A DNA stretch of 64,000 bases from Halomonas alkalicola (GCF_030704205.1 NZ_CP131913.1:3534001-3598000), one strand, 5' to 3'; positions 43,856-52,329 are shown, counted from the stretch's first letter. Notes: generated by a model from the letters alone, not told the origin. Numbers and translations are program-made.

Positions 43856-44701
43856 ATGTCACTGACCCATCTCAACGCCCGCGGCGAGGCCCATATGGTC
43901 GACGTCGCCGACAAGCCGGAGAGCCGCCGGGAGGCCACCGCCTCCGGCCGTATTCGCATGCTGCCCGAGACCCTGGCACTGCTCGCCGAGGGCGGCCTGC
44001 CCAAGGGCGACGTGCTGGCCACCGCCCGCATCGCCGGCATCCAGGCCGCCAAGCGCACCCACGAGCTGATCCCGCTCTGCCATGCCCTGGCGCTGTCGAA
44101 GGTGGCCATCGACTTCACCCTCAACGAGGCCGAGAGCTGCGTGGAGGTCTCCGCCACCTGCCGGCTCAACGGCCGCACCGGGGTAGAGATGGAGGCCCTC
44201 ACCGCCGTCTCGGTGGCCTGCCTGACTCTCTACGACATGTGCAAGGCGGTGGACAAGGGCATGGAGATCGATGCCATCCGCCTCGACACCAAGACCGGCG
44301 GCAAGTCCGGCGACTATCGCCGTGGGCAGGCCCTGGGCGAGGGGGCGGGAGAGGGCGCCGTAGTCACCGGCGCCGAGGGCCCCATCGTCACCGGCGAGGG
44401 GCACAGCGGCCAGGTGGCGCTGGGCAGCCGCTGCGATATCGCCGCCCCCTGCATCCGCGTCAAGTGCCTGGCGGAGCTGCGCGAGCGCCTCGGCGTGGGC
44501 GAGATTTCCGTGCCGCTCACCGACCTGCCGCGGGCCGATGTCGCAGGCCTCAAGGCGGCCCTCACGACGCTTGATGCGCGCTTCGCCGGCCTCAATGAGG
44601 GGCGGGTGCTCTGCGCGGTGAACCAGGTGATGGCCGGCGATGATACCCCCCTCACCGATGAGGACGAGGTGGCCTTCTTCCCCCCCGTCACCGGAGGCTG
44701 A
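43856..44701 (+). CDS. Fused MoaC-MoaD (cyclic pyranopterin monophosphate synthase / molybdopterin synthase small subunit)
   Basis: One 281-residue reading frame holds two enzymes of molybdopterin synthesis. Residues 1-155 are Moa[17 protein letters not shown], the [16 protein letters not shown] active-site region, and [20 protein letters not shown], then the final MoaC helix and KTGGKSG. A linker of about 35 residues ([20 protein letters not shown]) follows. From about residue 195 comes Moa[18 protein letters not shown], then [30 protein letters not shown], shown in parts. The protein ends in the double glycine that MoaB/MoeB-type enzymes must thiocarboxylate, so the MoaD half looks functional. 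moaE follows 3 nt later. The frame is open without a stop at the join. Confidence 0.85.
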   Translation: MSLTHLNARGEAHMVDVADKPESRREATASGRIRMLPETLALLAEGGLPKGDVLATARIAGIQAAKRTHELIPLCHALALSKVAIDFTLNEAESCVEVSATCRLNGRTGVEMEALTAVSVACLTLYDMCKAVDKGMEIDAIRLDTKTGGKSGDYRRGQALGEGAGEGAVVTGAEGPIVTGEGHSGQVALGSRCDIAAPCIRVKCLAELRERLGVGEISVPLTDLPRADVAGLKAALTTLDARFAGLNEGRVLCAVNQVMAGDDTPLTDEDEVAFFPPVTGG

Positions 44702-44704
44702 ACG

Positions 44705-45169
44705 ATGAACCCAGCCCAGATGATTCGCGTGCAGGAGGCCCCCTTCGATGCGGGCGTCGAACAGCACGCGTTGCTCGCCGGGCGCACCGATATCGGAGCG
44801 GTGGTCTGCTTCACCGGCCTGGTGCGCGACTTCAACGAGCGCCCGGAGGTCACCGCCCTGACCCTCGAGCACTATCCCGGCATGACCGAGGCGGCCCTCA
44901 CGGCTATCGTCGACGAGGCGCGGAGCCGCTGGCCGCTTGACGGGGTGCGTGTGATCCACCGGATTGGACGCCTGGCCCCCGGAGACCCTATCGTGTTGGT
45001 AGCGGTGGCCAGCGCCCATCGACGGGCGGCCTTCGAGGCCTGTGATTTCATCATGGACTACCTCAAGACCCGCGCCCCCTTCTGGAAGAAGGAGCACGCC
45101 AGCGACGGCGACTACTGGGTCTCGGAGCGCCACTCCGACCACGAGGATGCCGGCCGCTGGACGACCTGA
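44705..45169 (+). CDS. moaE: Molybdopterin synthase catalytic subunit
   Basis: MoaE (154 residues) converts precursor Z to molybdopterin with sulphur from MoaD. The family phrases are GAVVCFTGLVRDFNE, LTLEHYPGMTEAAL, VIHRIGRLAPGDPIVLVAVAS in part (RIGRLAPGDPIVLVAV), and the catalytic lysine region MDYLKTRAPFWKKE. It starts 3 nt after the MoaC-MoaD fusion, which supplies its partner. Length is normal. Confidence 0.96.
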   Translation: MNPAQMIRVQEAPFDAGVEQHALLAGRTDIGAVVCFTGLVRDFNERPEVTALTLEHYPGMTEAALTAIVDEARSRWPLDGVRVIHRIGRLAPGDPIVLVAVASAHRRAAFEACDFIMDYLKTRAPFWKKEHASDGDYWVSERHSDHEDAGRWTT

Positions 45170-45196
45170 TTCGCGCGACACGCATGAGGGACGACA

Positions 45197-46198
45197 ATGA
45201 CAACGCTGCCCCAGGCACTGATCGACGACTTCGGCAGGCGCGTACGCTACGTGCGCATCTCGGTCACCGACCGCTGCGATTTTCGCTGCGTCTACTGCAT
45301 GAGCGAGGAGATGACCTTCCTGCCTCGCGCCCAGGTGCTGACCCTGGAGGAGCTCGCCCTGGTGGCGCGCGCCTTCGTGGAGCTCGGGGTGGAGAAGGTG
45401 CGCCTCACCGGGGGCGAACCCCTGGTGAGGCGCGACATCGACCAGCTGGTGGCCCAGATCGGCGCGCTGCCGGGGCTCAGGGACTTCGCCATGACCACCA
45501 ACGGCGCGAGCCTGCCGAAGCTCGCCGGGCGGCTGCGCGAGGCGGGCCTGACCCGGCTCAATATCAGCCTGGACTCGCTGGACCCCGAGCGCTTCCGGGC
45601 GCTCACCCGCACCGGCGACCTCGCCCGGGTCATCGAGGGCATCCGCGCCGCCCGGGAGGCCGGCTTTTCGCGCATCAAGCTCAATGCGGTGATCCTCAAG
45701 GGGCGCAACGACGACGAAGTGGTCGACCTGGTGGCCTTCGCCCGCGATGAGGGGCTCGATATCAGCTTTATCGAGGAGATGCCCCTGGGCGATGTCTCCG
45801 ACCACCGCCGCGACGAGACCTACTGCTCCAGCGACGAGGTCCAGGCGCTGATCGAGGCCCGCTACCCGCTGACCCCCACCACCGAGAGCACCCTCGGCCC
45901 CTCGCGCTATTTCCGCATGGCCGACAGCGAGAGCCGGGTGGGCTTCATCTCCCCCCACAGCCACAATTTCTGCGCCACCTGCAACCGCGTTCGGGTCACC
46001 GTGGAGGGGCGGCTGCTGCTCTGTCTCGGCAACGAGCACTCGGTGGACCTGCGCCGCGTGCTGCGCGCCCACCCGGGCAATATCGATGCCCTCAAGCGGG
46101 CCATCGTGGCGGCCATGCCCCTCAAGCCCGAGCGCCACCACTTCACCACCGACGGCGACGTCCAGGTGGTGCGCTTCATGAACATGACCGGCGGCTGA
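45197..46198 (+). CDS. moaA: GTP 3',8-cyclase (radical SAM)
   Basis: MoaA (333 residues) makes the pyranopterin precursor from GTP. The radical-SAM cluster motif is [15 protein letters not shown] (C-x3-C-x2-C). The second cluster is in [23 protein letters not shown] in part (FCATCNRVR and LLLCLG). The [15 protein letters not shown] block binds SAM, and the C-terminal pair of glycines (MTGG) is intact. It ends the cluster with a terminator 13 nt after its stop. Confidence 0.97.
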   Translation: MTTLPQALIDDFGRRVRYVRISVTDRCDFRCVYCMSEEMTFLPRAQVLTLEELALVARAFVELGVEKVRLTGGEPLVRRDIDQLVAQIGALPGLRDFAMTTNGASLPKLAGRLREAGLTRLNISLDSLDPERFRALTRTGDLARVIEGIRAAREAGFSRIKLNAVILKGRNDDEVVDLVAFARDEGLDISFIEEMPLGDVSDHRRDETYCSSDEVQALIEARYPLTPTTESTLGPSRYFRMADSESRVGFISPHSHNFCATCNRVRVTVEGRLLLCLGNEHSVDLRRVLRAHPGNIDALKRAIVAAMPLKPERHHFTTDGDVQVVRFMNMTGG

Positions 46199-46210
46199 CG
46201 CCTCCTGCCT

Positions 46211-46232
46211 GGCCGCCTTTACGGCCTTTTTT
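46211..46232 (+). terminator. Terminator after moaA
   Basis: GGCCG (46211-46215) pairs with CGGCC (46222-46226), followed directly by six T residues. It is a classical rho-independent terminator for the molybdenum-cofactor operon. Confidence 0.85.
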
Positions 46233-46386
46233 CGCCGGCCTATGGCCGACCAGGGCGGGCATTTATTGCCCGTTTTTCTCGATGTGAGCGTGCGGCTTTC
46301 CTTGCCAATCCACCCATCATGCATATACTTTTCCTCTACACACACGCACAACCCGTCTCGTTTTATTCCGGTTCAGGAGGGGACCC

Positions 46387-46677
46387 ATGTCCAGCGAATC
46401 CCTGGAGCGCATCGCTCGCAACAAGAACGTCGCTCGCGCCGCCGCTCGTCAGCTCAGCATGGAGCAGCTGCACAAGCTCTCCGAGGTGATTGTCGAGGTG
46501 ATCGAGCAGAAGAAGGATGAGGAGCGCCAGCGCCAGGAGGAGGAACTCCAGAAGGAGCGCAAGCGCTCCGAGATCCTCGAGGCCATCAGCGAGGCGGGCC
46601 TCTCCGTCGATGACCTGGTGCTCGAGCCGCCGCGTCGCAAACGCGGCCGTCCGCCGAAGAACGCCACCAAGGCGTGA
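46387..46677 (+). CDS. Short H-NS-like protein with AT-hook-like C-terminus
   Basis: A 96-residue protein. Residues 1-60 are the helical oligomerisation part of H-NS-like nucleoid proteins (SLERIARNKNVARAAARQLS, then a long charged coiled coil rich in Glu, Gln and Lys). H-NS normally continues to a DNA-binding domain with a W-TGQGR-P type motif; here the protein ends instead with PPRRKRGRPPKNATKA, whose RGRP core is an AT-hook. A strong terminator starts 25 nt after the stop, so there is no room for a lost domain in frame. It may bind AT-rich minor groove by the hook, or act as a modifier of a full H-NS. Good GGAGG-type site; an AT-rich upstream region suits a strong promoter. Confidence 0.7.
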   Translation: MSSESLERIARNKNVARAAARQLSMEQLHKLSEVIVEVIEQKKDEERQRQEEELQKERKRSEILEAISEAGLSVDDLVLEPPRRKRGRPPKNATKA

Positions 46678-46702
46678 GTAGGGCCTGACAGCCAGATGCA
46701 AA

Positions 46703-46730
46703 AAAGCCGCTCAATGAGCGGCTTTCTTTT
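46703..46730. terminator. Terminator after the H-NS-like gene
   Basis: AAAGCCGCTC (46703-46712) pairs with GAGCGGCTTT (46716-46725) around a 3-nt loop, with a T-rich run on the plus strand and A residues before it. It can therefore serve both this gene and the convergent RNase J gene. Confidence 0.9.
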
Positions 46731-46762
46731 CCTCTTTGGCAGCCCGGTGATTGGCGTGTTAC

Positions 46763-48505
46763 CTACCCCAGCTCGCTGGCGGAGGGCGCCTCCACGGCCA
46801 GTATCTGCAGGTGAATCTCCGGCAGGCGGCGCAGGTGGTCCGCGAACCAGCCCATCAGGCGCGGCTGCAGGGCGAGGCGAAGCTCCGCCAGGGTATCCCC
46901 CGTCAGTGTCTCCAGGGTCTCATCCAGCCAGTCGGTGAAGGCCTCCTCGTCGATGGGGCTGGCCTGGCTGGCGTCCAGCATCAGCCGGCCGATGCGCGTC
47001 CAGCCCCCCTCGCCGGTGGCAGTCACCGACAGCGCGAGATAGAGGCTGCCGTGGCGCGGTCCCTGGTTCGGGCCGGCCAGGCCGGGCAGCGGGGCCACGG
47101 CGTTCTGGCTGACGATGCAGGGGGGCTGTGGGTGGCGGGACACCAGGGAGAGCCCCTCGGCGTCCAGGCGGATCAGGTCGCCGTTGAGGGGGATCAGCGG
47201 CGCCTGGATGCCCAGCGGCTCGGCCAGTTCCCGATGGGCCTGCTGGTGGCGGGGCTCGCCGTGCACCGGCAGCAGGTGGCGCGGCTTCACCCAACCGTAG
47301 AAGGTGCGCAGCTCCTCCTGGGCAGGGTGGCCCGAGGCGTGCAGCTCCGGGTGGCTGAACTCGTCGAGCAGGGTCACCCCCAGGCGCTTGAGGCCGCTCT
47401 TGAGCCGCTCGATCAGGAGCTCGTTGCCGGGAATCGCCTTGGCCGAGAAGATCACGCTGTCCCCCGCGCCGAGCTCCATGGCGTGGTGGCGGCCGCGGGC
47501 CAGGCGGCTGAGCGCCGCCCGGGGCTCGCCCTGGCTGCCGGTGGCGATCACCAGCACCTCGTTGGGGGGCAGGTAGCCGAGGTCCGAGACGGGCACCAGG
47601 GGCGGGAAGTCGTCCAGGTAGCCGAGGCCGCGGGCCACCGCCACCATGCGCTCCATGGAGCGCCCCATCAGGCTCACCCGGCGACCGTTGCGCTGGGCGG
47701 CGTGGCCGATGGCCAGCACCCGTGCCAGGTTGCTGGCGAAGCAGGAGACCACCACGCGCCCCTCGCAGCGGGCGATGGTGTGCTCGAGCGCCCGGGCCAC
47801 CTCGCCCTCGCTGCGCGAGTGGCCCGGCATGGGGGCATTGGTGGAGTCGCCGACGACGAGGTCCACCGGCGCGATGGCGCGGAAGGTAGCCGCCGACATG
47901 GGCTTTCCGATCAGCGGCTCGGGGTCGAGCTTCCAGTCGCCGGTATGCAGTACGCGGTGCTCGCCGGCGGCCAGCAAGAGGGCGCAGCTCTCGGGGATCG
48001 AGTGGGTCAGCGGCAGGTAGCGCAGGGTGAAGGGGCCGCACTCCAGCGCCTCGCCGGGCTCGATGACCCGGATGGCATCGGTGGCCAGGCCCCGCTCGAT
48101 GAACTTGGCGCGCAGCAGGCCGGCGGCCAGCGGGGTGGCGTGGATGGGGCAGCCCCACTTCGGCCATAGCCAGGCGGCCGCGCCGATATGGTCCTCGTGG
48201 CCGTGGGTGATGATCAGCGCCCGGGGGCGGATGCCGAGGGCGGTGAGGGTATCGAGGTTGGGCACCTGCAGCGGGCTGTCGGGAAGGTCCTGGCGGATCA
48301 TCATGCCGCAGTCCACCGCGATCCACTCGTCCTCGGGGCCCCTCTCGCCAAAACCCCTCTCTCCAAAACCATAGAGACTCAGGTTCATGCCGATCTCGCC
48401 GCAGCCGCCCAGCGGCAGGAAATGCAGGGGAGGGCGGCGGCGGGGGCGAATCTGGACTCTGGGCTGTGGCATCGGCAGGCGCGGGCTCGGAAAGTGTTGT
48501 TTCAC
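46763..48505 (-). CDS. Ribonuclease J family protein
   Basis: A 580-residue beta-CASP metallo-beta-lactamase of the RNase J type, an RNA endo- and 5' exonuclease. The metal motif is LIITHGHEDHIGAAAWLWP (HxHxDH), with LPLTHSIPESC and LHTGDWKLDPEPL as further ligands. The beta-CASP part has VVVSCFASNLARV and the late motif VIATGSQGEPRAALSRL; the sequence LHASGHPAQEEL carries the last histidine. It starts with GTG (48503-48505). A 15-bp tandem duplication (48339-48368) gives the repeat GFGERGFGERG near residue 47, in frame. RNase J is uncommon in gammaproteobacteria, which rely on RNase E. Confidence 0.85.
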   Translation of the reverse strand: MKQHFPSPRLPMPQPRVQIRPRRRPPLHFLPLGGCGEIGMNLSLYGFGERGFGERGPEDEWIAVDCGMMIRQDLPDSPLQVPNLDTLTALGIRPRALIITHGHEDHIGAAAWLWPKWGCPIHATPLAAGLLRAKFIERGLATDAIRVIEPGEALECGPFTLRYLPLTHSIPESCALLLAAGEHRVLHTGDWKLDPEPLIGKPMSAATFRAIAPVDLVVGDSTNAPMPGHSRSEGEVARALEHTIARCEGRVVVSCFASNLARVLAIGHAAQRNGRRVSLMGRSMERMVAVARGLGYLDDFPPLVPVSDLGYLPPNEVLVIATGSQGEPRAALSRLARGRHHAMELGAGDSVIFSAKAIPGNELLIERLKSGLKRLGVTLLDEFSHPELHASGHPAQEELRTFYGWVKPRHLLPVHGEPRHQQAHRELAEPLGIQAPLIPLNGDLIRLDAEGLSLVSRHPQPPCIVSQNAVAPLPGLAGPNQGPRHGSLYLALSVTATGEGGWTRIGRLMLDASQASPIDEEAFTDWLDETLETLTGDTLAELRLALQPRLMGWFADHLRRLPEIHLQILAVEAPSASELG

Positions 48506-48611
48506 TATACGGGAAGGCCCGGGGCAGCCACAACGACGCGCAGGGCCGGCGGTAGCCAGCGAGTGACGGGGCCAGGGCGGTCGAGGGAAACATGCAGCGG
48601 CGTTAGGTGCG

Positions 48612-48706
48612 CCGGGGATAGCTCACCGAGGGGGTCCTATGCCAGGGATGGCATCGGTAGCGTACAGGGATGTATTCACAGCGCCCCCGAGGGGAGCTAT
48701 CCCCGG
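48612..48706 (+). ncRNA. Structured repeat with two CsrA-type hairpins, copy 2
   Basis: The second copy of the element at 22885-22969, in the 303-nt divergent gap between the RNase J gene and purU, oriented with purU. Outer stem: CCGGGGATAGCTC (48612-48624) with GAGCTATCCCCGG (48694-48706), a 5x5 internal loop, then GGGGG (48630-48634) with CCCCC (48684-48688). The core hairpins are ATGCCA-GGGA-TGGCAT (48639-48654) and TACA-GGGA-TGTA (48663-48674). The outer stem differs completely from copy 1 yet pairs as well. The rest of the gap holds only a possible purU promoter; I see no other gene. Confidence 0.6.
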
Positions 48707-48808
48707 GACAGCACCGAACGAAGTCGCTAGATGCCGGAAGGTGCTGTTTTCGCTACACTGTCGCACCCCGATTACAGCCCAAGCCCAACGCCAAACCAGA
48801 GGCACGCC

Positions 48809-49663
48809 ATGTCACACTACTACCGCCTGGTGGTCTCCTGCCCAGACCGCGGGGGCATCGTCTCCCGGGTCTCCGGATTCATCGCCGGCCACGGCGGCTC
48901 CATCACCGAGGCGAGCCAGCACTCGGACCTCGAGACCGGGCGCTTCTTCATGCGCTACGAGATCCTGGCCGACTCCATCGGCATGCCCCCCGAGGCGCTG
49001 CGCGAGGCCTTCGCCCCCATCGCCGACGAATTCGATATGACCTGGGCGCTCACCGACACCCGCAACCGCCCCCGGATGGTGCTGATGGTCTCGAAGGAGT
49101 CCCACTGCCTGGTGGACCTGCTCTACCGCTGGACCGCCGGCGAGCTCGACTGCGACATCGCCGCGGTGATCTCCAACCACGAGACCATGCGCGGTCTGGT
49201 GGAGTGGCACGGCATTCCCTACCACCACGTGCCGGTGCAGCCCGACCAGAAGCAGGCCGCCTTCGACGAGGTGGTGCGCCTGGTGGATGACGTGCGCGCC
49301 GACTGCGTGGTGCTGGCCCGCTACATGCAGATCCTGCCGCCGTCGATCTGTGAACGCTACGCCGGGCGGGTGATCAATATCCACCACAGCTTCCTGCCCT
49401 CCTTCGCCGGCGCCAAGCCCTACCACCAGGCCTACGAGCGCGGCGTGAAGCTGATCGGCGCCACCTGTCACTACGTCACCGAGGAGCTCGATGCCGGCCC
49501 CATCATCGAGCAGGACATCCACCGCGTCAGCCACTGCCACACCCCCGGCGACCTGGTGCGCTTCGGCCGCGACGTGGAGAAGGCGGTGCTGGCCCGCGGG
49601 CTGCGCTGGCACCTGGAGGATCGCGTGCTGATCCACGGCAACAAGACCGTCGTCTTCGCCTGA
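48809..49663 (+). CDS. purU: Formyltetrahydrofolate deformylase
   Basis: PurU (284 residues) releases formate from 10-formyltetrahydrofolate, feeding purine synthesis and balancing one-carbon pools. An N-terminal ACT domain (YRLVVSCPDRGGIVSRVSGF) is followed by a formyltransferase-like domain. The catalytic triad is in VINIHHSFLPSFAGAKPYHQA (part: NIHHSFLPSF) and THYVTEELDAGPII-like CHYVTEELDAGPIIEQD. The ATG at 48809 (AGAGG 6 nt upstream) is preferred to an in-frame ATG at 48731, whose extra residues do not belong to the family. Confidence 0.95.
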   Translation: MSHYYRLVVSCPDRGGIVSRVSGFIAGHGGSITEASQHSDLETGRFFMRYEILADSIGMPPEALREAFAPIADEFDMTWALTDTRNRPRMVLMVSKESHCLVDLLYRWTAGELDCDIAAVISNHETMRGLVEWHGIPYHHVPVQPDQKQAAFDEVVRLVDDVRADCVVLARYMQILPPSICERYAGRVINIHHSFLPSFAGAKPYHQAYERGVKLIGATCHYVTEELDAGPIIEQDIHRVSHCHTPGDLVRFGRDVEKAVLARGLRWHLEDRVLIHGNKTVVFA

Positions 49664-49696
49664 TCGGGCGAGACGCGGGTCGACGAGAGGCGCTCC

Positions 49697-50374
49697 ATGT
49701 CCTTCTCCCAAGCGGTGCTCGCCCCTGGCTGCTGGCTGCTGGTGCTCTGTGCGCTGGTGTCGCTCGTGCTCTACGGGCTGGCGCTGGCCCAGCGCCCCTG
49801 GCGTGCGCTGCTGGCCGACACTGCCCTGCAGCACCGCTGGCTAGCCGCCAGCGTGGCGGTGCTGCTGATGTGGCAGCTGCGCGCCCAGGCGGTGGAGTGG
49901 CTCTCCCTGCACCTGATGTTCACCGCGCTGCTCACCCTGGTCTTCAAGGCCCCGCTGGCGCTGGTCACGATCCTGATCGTCAACCTCGCGGCGGTGGTCA
50001 CCGGCCGCGTCGACTGGCCGCTGCTCGGCGTCAACCTGCTGGTCACCGGCGTCATGCCTGCGCTGGTCACGGTGCTGATTTGGCGCCTGGTAGACCGCCG
50101 CCTGCCCGACAACCTGATGGTCTTCCTGTTTGTCTGCGGCTTCTTCGGCGCCGCCCTCTCCACGCTGGCCGCGGGGCTCGTGGCCGTGGGGCTGATGATG
50201 CTCGGTGCCGACGACGCCCACGCCCTCTATCAGGCCATGGAGTACGCCCGCTTCCTGCCGCTGCTGATGCCCTCCGAGGCCTTCATCACCGGCATGCTGA
50301 TGGCGATCCTGCTGGTCTACCACCCGAGCTGGGTCGCCACCTTCAACGACCATCGCTATATCGATACGAAGTAG
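49697..50374 (+). CDS. CbiM-like energy-coupling factor transporter permease
   Basis: A 225-residue membrane protein with six or seven helices, similar to the CbiM/NikM-type substrate-specific permeases of ECF cobalt or nickel transporters. The block SLHLMFTALLTLVFKAPLAL resembles the region where CbiM places metal ligands, and LLMPSEAFITGMLMAILLVY is the C-terminal conserved piece. No CbiN, CbiO or CbiQ partner is nearby and the N-terminal metal-binding histidine is not obvious, so transport of cobalt is not assured. It follows purU by 33 nt and may be co-transcribed. Confidence 0.7.
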   Translation: MSFSQAVLAPGCWLLVLCALVSLVLYGLALAQRPWRALLADTALQHRWLAASVAVLLMWQLRAQAVEWLSLHLMFTALLTLVFKAPLALVTILIVNLAAVVTGRVDWPLLGVNLLVTGVMPALVTVLIWRLVDRRLPDNLMVFLFVCGFFGAALSTLAAGLVAVGLMMLGADDAHALYQAMEYARFLPLLMPSEAFITGMLMAILLVYHPSWVATFNDHRYIDTK

Positions 50375-50435
50375 CCCCCAGCGCCACCAGCGCGACAGCA
50401 GGCGCGCAGATCCCGCGCGATGGCCTTGCCTCGTG

Positions 50436-51482
50436 CTAGAGACTCAGCACCAGCTGGCGCCGCTCGGCCTCCGGCAGCAGGCGGGCGCCGACGCCGAGCA
50501 GGCGCACGGGGCGGCGGCGGCGCTCCCAGGCCTGCTCAAGCAGGCCCTGGTAGCTGGCGGGGGAGGGGGTCAGGCCGCGGCTCTCCAGGGTGGTCAGGCC
50601 GAAATCGTCGAAGCGCACCTTTACCACCAGCCCGGCCAGCGGCGGGTGGCCGTGGCGGGCCAGGCGCTCCTCGAGGCGCTCGCAGAGCGGTGCCAGGGCC
50701 TCGCGGCAGCTGGCGAGATCCGGCAGGTCCCGGGCGAAGGTGGTCTCCACGCTGATCGACTTGCGCTCGCGCTCCAGGCGTACCGGGCGCTCGTCGATGC
50801 CCCGTGCGAGCTCGAAGAGCCGCTTGCCGAACTTGCCGAAGGCCTCCAGCAGCCGCTCCAGCGGCACCTCGCGCAGGGCTGCGCAGGTGGTGATGCCCAT
50901 GGCCTCCAGGCGCGCCCCGGTGGCGGGGCCCACCCCGTGGAGCTTCTTCACCGGCAGGGCGGCGAGGAAGGCTTCCAGGCGCTCCGGGGTGATCACCGTG
51001 AGGCCGTCGGGCTTCTCCCAGTCGCTGGCGATCTTGGCCAGGAACTTGTTGGGGGCCACCCCCACCGATAGGGTGATGCCGGTGCGCGCCAGGCACTCCT
51101 GCTTGAGCCAGCGGGCCATCCAGGTGGCGCTGCCGGAGAAGCGCTCCACCGCGCTGACATCGAGGAAGGCCTCGTCCAGGGAGAGGGGCTCCACCAGGGG
51201 GGTGAGCTCGTGGAAGATCGCCTGGATCTGTCGCGACACCTCGCGGTACTTGTCGAAGCTGCCGGGCAGCAGGGTGAGGTGGGGACAGAGGCGCAGTGCC
51301 CGGGCGGTGGGCATCGCCGAGTGGATGCCGAAGGCCCGGGCGGGGTAGTTGCAGGTGGCGATCACCCCGCGCCGCTCGGGGCTGCCGCCGATGGCCAGCG
51401 GCACCTCGGCAAGGGCCGGGTTGTCGCGCATCTCCACCGCTGCGAAGAAGCAGTCGCAGTCGGCGTGGAGGATCTTTCTCAC
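50436..51482 (-). CDS. dinB: DNA polymerase IV
   Basis: DinB (348 residues) is the Y-family polymerase for translesion synthesis. The first metal-binding block is ILHADCDCFFAAVEMRD, and the catalytic SLDEAFLDVS lies at about residue 100. The little-finger domain and LVVKVRFDDFGLTTLESR follow. The gene lies 20 nt downstream of lexA in the same direction, so it should share the lexA promoter and SOS control. It lacks an obvious beta-clamp motif at the very C-terminus, but the tail (EAERRQLVLSL) contains QLVLSL, which fits a clamp-binding site. Confidence 0.96.
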   Translation of the reverse strand: MRKILHADCDCFFAAVEMRDNPALAEVPLAIGGSPERRGVIATCNYPARAFGIHSAMPTARALRLCPHLTLLPGSFDKYREVSRQIQAIFHELTPLVEPLSLDEAFLDVSAVERFSGSATWMARWLKQECLARTGITLSVGVAPNKFLAKIASDWEKPDGLTVITPERLEAFLAALPVKKLHGVGPATGARLEAMGITTCAALREVPLERLLEAFGKFGKRLFELARGIDERPVRLERERKSISVETTFARDLPDLASCREALAPLCERLEERLARHGHPPLAGLVVKVRFDDFGLTTLESRGLTPSPASYQGLLEQAWERRRRPVRLLGVGARLLPEAERRQLVLSL

Positions 51483-51502
51483 GGCACGGGCTCGGTAAGT
51501 GC

Positions 51503-52153
51503 CTAGCCCAGCGCCTGGCCGCTGCCGCCGCGGATCACGCCTACGCCGATACCCTCGATCTCCAGCGCCTGATGGCGCAGGTCCACCTCGATGGGGGCGA
51601 ACTCGGGGTTCTCGGCGGTCAGGGTGACCACGTGGCCGCGACGCGAGAAGCGTTTGACCGTCACCTCTTCCTCCAGGCGCGCCACCACGATCTGACCGTC
51701 GCGCACCTTCTCGGTGCGGTGCACGGCGAGTAGGTCGCCCTCCAGGATGCCGACATCCTTCATGGAGAGGCCGCGCACCCGCAGCAGGTAGTCGGCCCGG
51801 GGAGTGAAGTACTCCGGGGGTAGGGGGCAGTAGCGGTCGATATGCTCGGCGGCCAGTATCGGGCTGCCCGCGGCCACCTCGCCGATGATCGGCAGCCCCT
51901 GCTGGGGGGCATCGCCCTCGGCGGCGGCCTCCTGCTCCTGGGCGGGCAGGCGGATGCCTCGGGAGGTGCCGGCGATCATGCGGATGGCGCCTTTCTTCTC
52001 GAGGGCGCGCAGGTGCTCCTCGGCGGCGTTGGGCGAGCGGAAGCCCAGGGCCCGGGCGATCTCGGCCCGGGTGGGGGGATAGCCGAGCTCCTGAATGGTC
52101 TTGACGATGAAGTCATAGACGTTCTGCTGGCGCTGGGTGAGGGGGCGTGCCAT
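51503..52153 (-). CDS. lexA: SOS repressor LexA
   Basis: LexA (216 residues) represses SOS genes and cleaves itself when RecA is active. The N-terminal winged helix has [25 protein letters not shown], shown in part. The cleavage site Ala-Gly is in GEVAAGSP (about residue 96). The catalytic serine is in [12 protein letters not shown] and the lysine in [10 protein letters not shown]. It is first in a lexA-dinB unit and is divergent from psrA. In Pseudomonas a sulA-like gene follows lexA instead of dinB. Confidence 0.96.
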   Translation of the reverse strand: MARPLTQRQQNVYDFIVKTIQELGYPPTRAEIARALGFRSPNAAEEHLRALEKKGAIRMIAGTSRGIRLPAQEQEAAAEGDAPQQGLPIIGEVAAGSPILAAEHIDRYCPLPPEYFTPRADYLLRVRGLSMKDVGILEGDLLAVHRTEKVRDGQIVVARLEEEVTVKRFSRRGHVVTLTAENPEFAPIEVDLRHQALEIEGIGVGVIRGGSGQALG

Positions 52154-52195
52154 GCGACCTCCGAAGCGGAAAGCGGCGACTGGGTGAATGCGTCA

Positions 52196-52231
52196 GTGAT
52201 CAAGTATACAGCATGTTGTTCCATCCAGTAA
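52196..52231 (-). promoter_or_regulatory. lexA promoter with a degenerate LexA box
   Basis: Reading the minus strand, TTACTG (52226-52231), 17 nt and TATACT (52203-52208) make a fair sigma70 promoter. CTGTATAC (52204-52211) is a good LexA half-site, but the other half (TTGATCAC, down to 52196) fits CTGT-N8-ACAG only partly. Autorepression of lexA is expected, so this is the best candidate. Confidence 0.45.
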
Positions 52232-52253
52232 TTCGGATGGTGCGCGCGTCCGG

Positions 52254-52300
52254 TGCTGTCGATGCTGTCGATGCTGTCGATAGAACAGTCGATAGAACAG
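52254..52300. repeat. Short tandem repeats between lexA and psrA
   Basis: TGCTGTCGA occurs three times in a row (52254-52280), running into two copies of GTCGATAGAACA (52276-52299). The overlap contains CTGT-N7-ACAG (52274-52288), one base shorter than a LexA box. The block sits between the two divergent promoters and could change their spacing. Confidence 0.8.
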
Positions 52301-52329
52301 ACTGTTTAAAACGGCTCGGTCTGGTGGCA

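Noticed and set aside
43859..46351. 830-codon minus-strand frame opposite the moa genes
   Set aside because: Covers moaC-moaD, moaE and moaA on the other strand, which are certain; composition is that of an antisense shadow.
48489..48760. Similarity between GAAAGTGTTGTTTC (48489 region) and GAAGGTGCTGTTTTC (48737 region) as direct repeats around the structured element
   Set aside because: Short and imperfect, and the first lies at the RNase J start codon; chance cannot be excluded.
52274..52288. CTGT-N7-ACAG as a LexA box for psrA
   Set aside because: The spacing is one base short of the N8 rule and it arises from the local tandem repeats; kept only as a note.
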